NCBI GenBank assembly: GCA_002803225.1
Contig: NXFV01000851.1
Span: 1-19,094 of the forward strand
Direction of reading: 5' to 3'
DNA: 19,094 bases
From: Gamarada debralockiae
Taxonomy: Eukaryota; Ascomycota; Leotiomycetes; Helotiales; Hyphodiscaceae
Made by a program: the position numbers and the translations under genes. Shown piece by piece: positions 18,913-19,094 of the stretch. Numbering within the stretch: the first letter of the stretch is position 1; each line of letters opens with the position of its first letter. The notes under the pieces are model-generated. The model was given only the letters and a program-made list of their open reading frames with translations, was not told where the DNA came from and did no database searches.

Positions 18913-19094
18913 CAACAGTACAGGTAGCATGTGAAAACCAGGAGTCAGGAGTGAAGGATAAGTAAGGCCTATTGACCCTACTTTGGGAAGGCAAGCTTGA
19001 GTTCATATCACACAAGCGCACTAGTACTACGAAACCTCTTTTCAATACAATCACCATTGTCTCCCTTTCCCTATTGCTACTTCTCTGATATACT

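Larger units (their letters stand above)
18704..19094 (+). mobile_element. LTR-like repeat, right copy, cut by window end
   Basis: It starts TGTAACA, 468 bp after the left copy, in the same orientation. It keeps more CA/TG dinucleotides than the left copy, so it is less decayed. It aligns to the left copy to the last base, and by comparison about 42 bp, including the TGTTACA end, should lie beyond the window. It carries about 30 extra bases (near 18788-18818) and two additional 14-bp units relative to the left copy. Confidence 0.7.

Noticed and set aside
1..19094. tRNA, rRNA or CRISPR-like arrays
   Set aside because: No T-loop-like GGTTCGANTCC signature, no rRNA-like stretch and no regularly spaced long direct repeats were seen. 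The AGTCAG arrays are short hexamers inside an LTR-like repeat.

Overview
The window looks like nuclear DNA of a filamentous ascomycete (Pezizomycotina). The protein-coding genes are interrupted by short introns (53-140 nt) with GTRNGT-type donors, CTRAY-type branch sites and YAG/AAG acceptors. Other typical signs are an AflR-like Zn2Cys6 regulator, a HET-domain gene relic and transposon relics mutated in the CpA-to-TpA pattern of repeat-induced point mutation (RIP). Genus or species cannot be named from this sequence.

Layout. (1) About 1-5100 is an A+T-rich, RIP-decayed Helitron on the minus strand. Its Rep/helicase frame can be followed through TAG stops from about 4130 down to base 1, where the C-terminal helicase motif runs to the window edge. 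Small perfect palindromes at 5066-5112 lie near the junction with normal DNA. (2) 5377-14509 is a gene island without obvious RIP: a short-chain dehydrogenase/reductase (SDR, minus, 6 exons), a cytochrome P450 (minus, 7 exons), a DHA1-type MFS exporter (plus, 3 exons) and a Zn2Cys6 regulator with an AflR-like C-terminal region (minus, 3 exons). The P450 and the exporter are divergent and share a 649-bp promoter region that contains an 8-bp-period repeat array. (3) 15122-17300 is a HET-domain gene broken by at least four frame changes. (4) 17301-18235 is A+T-rich with no recognisable gene. (5) 18236-19094 holds two direct copies of an LTR-like repeat carrying AGTCAG arrays at about 11-bp spacing. 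The left copy is more decayed, and the right copy runs off the window.

How the genes may work together (inference): two oxidoreductases, an exporter and a pathway-type regulator resemble the tailoring, transport and control part of a secondary-metabolite or detoxification cluster. No backbone enzyme (PKS, NRPS, terpene cyclase, DMATS) is visible. The island is bounded by transposon relics and a dead HET gene, so it may be a remnant cluster, a satellite of a cluster elsewhere, or a self-contained catabolic/detoxification module. I see no clearly new biological system. The most useful second looks are the P450 splice-frame anomaly, the promoter repeat array, the regulator's upstream AUGs, and the LTR pair.
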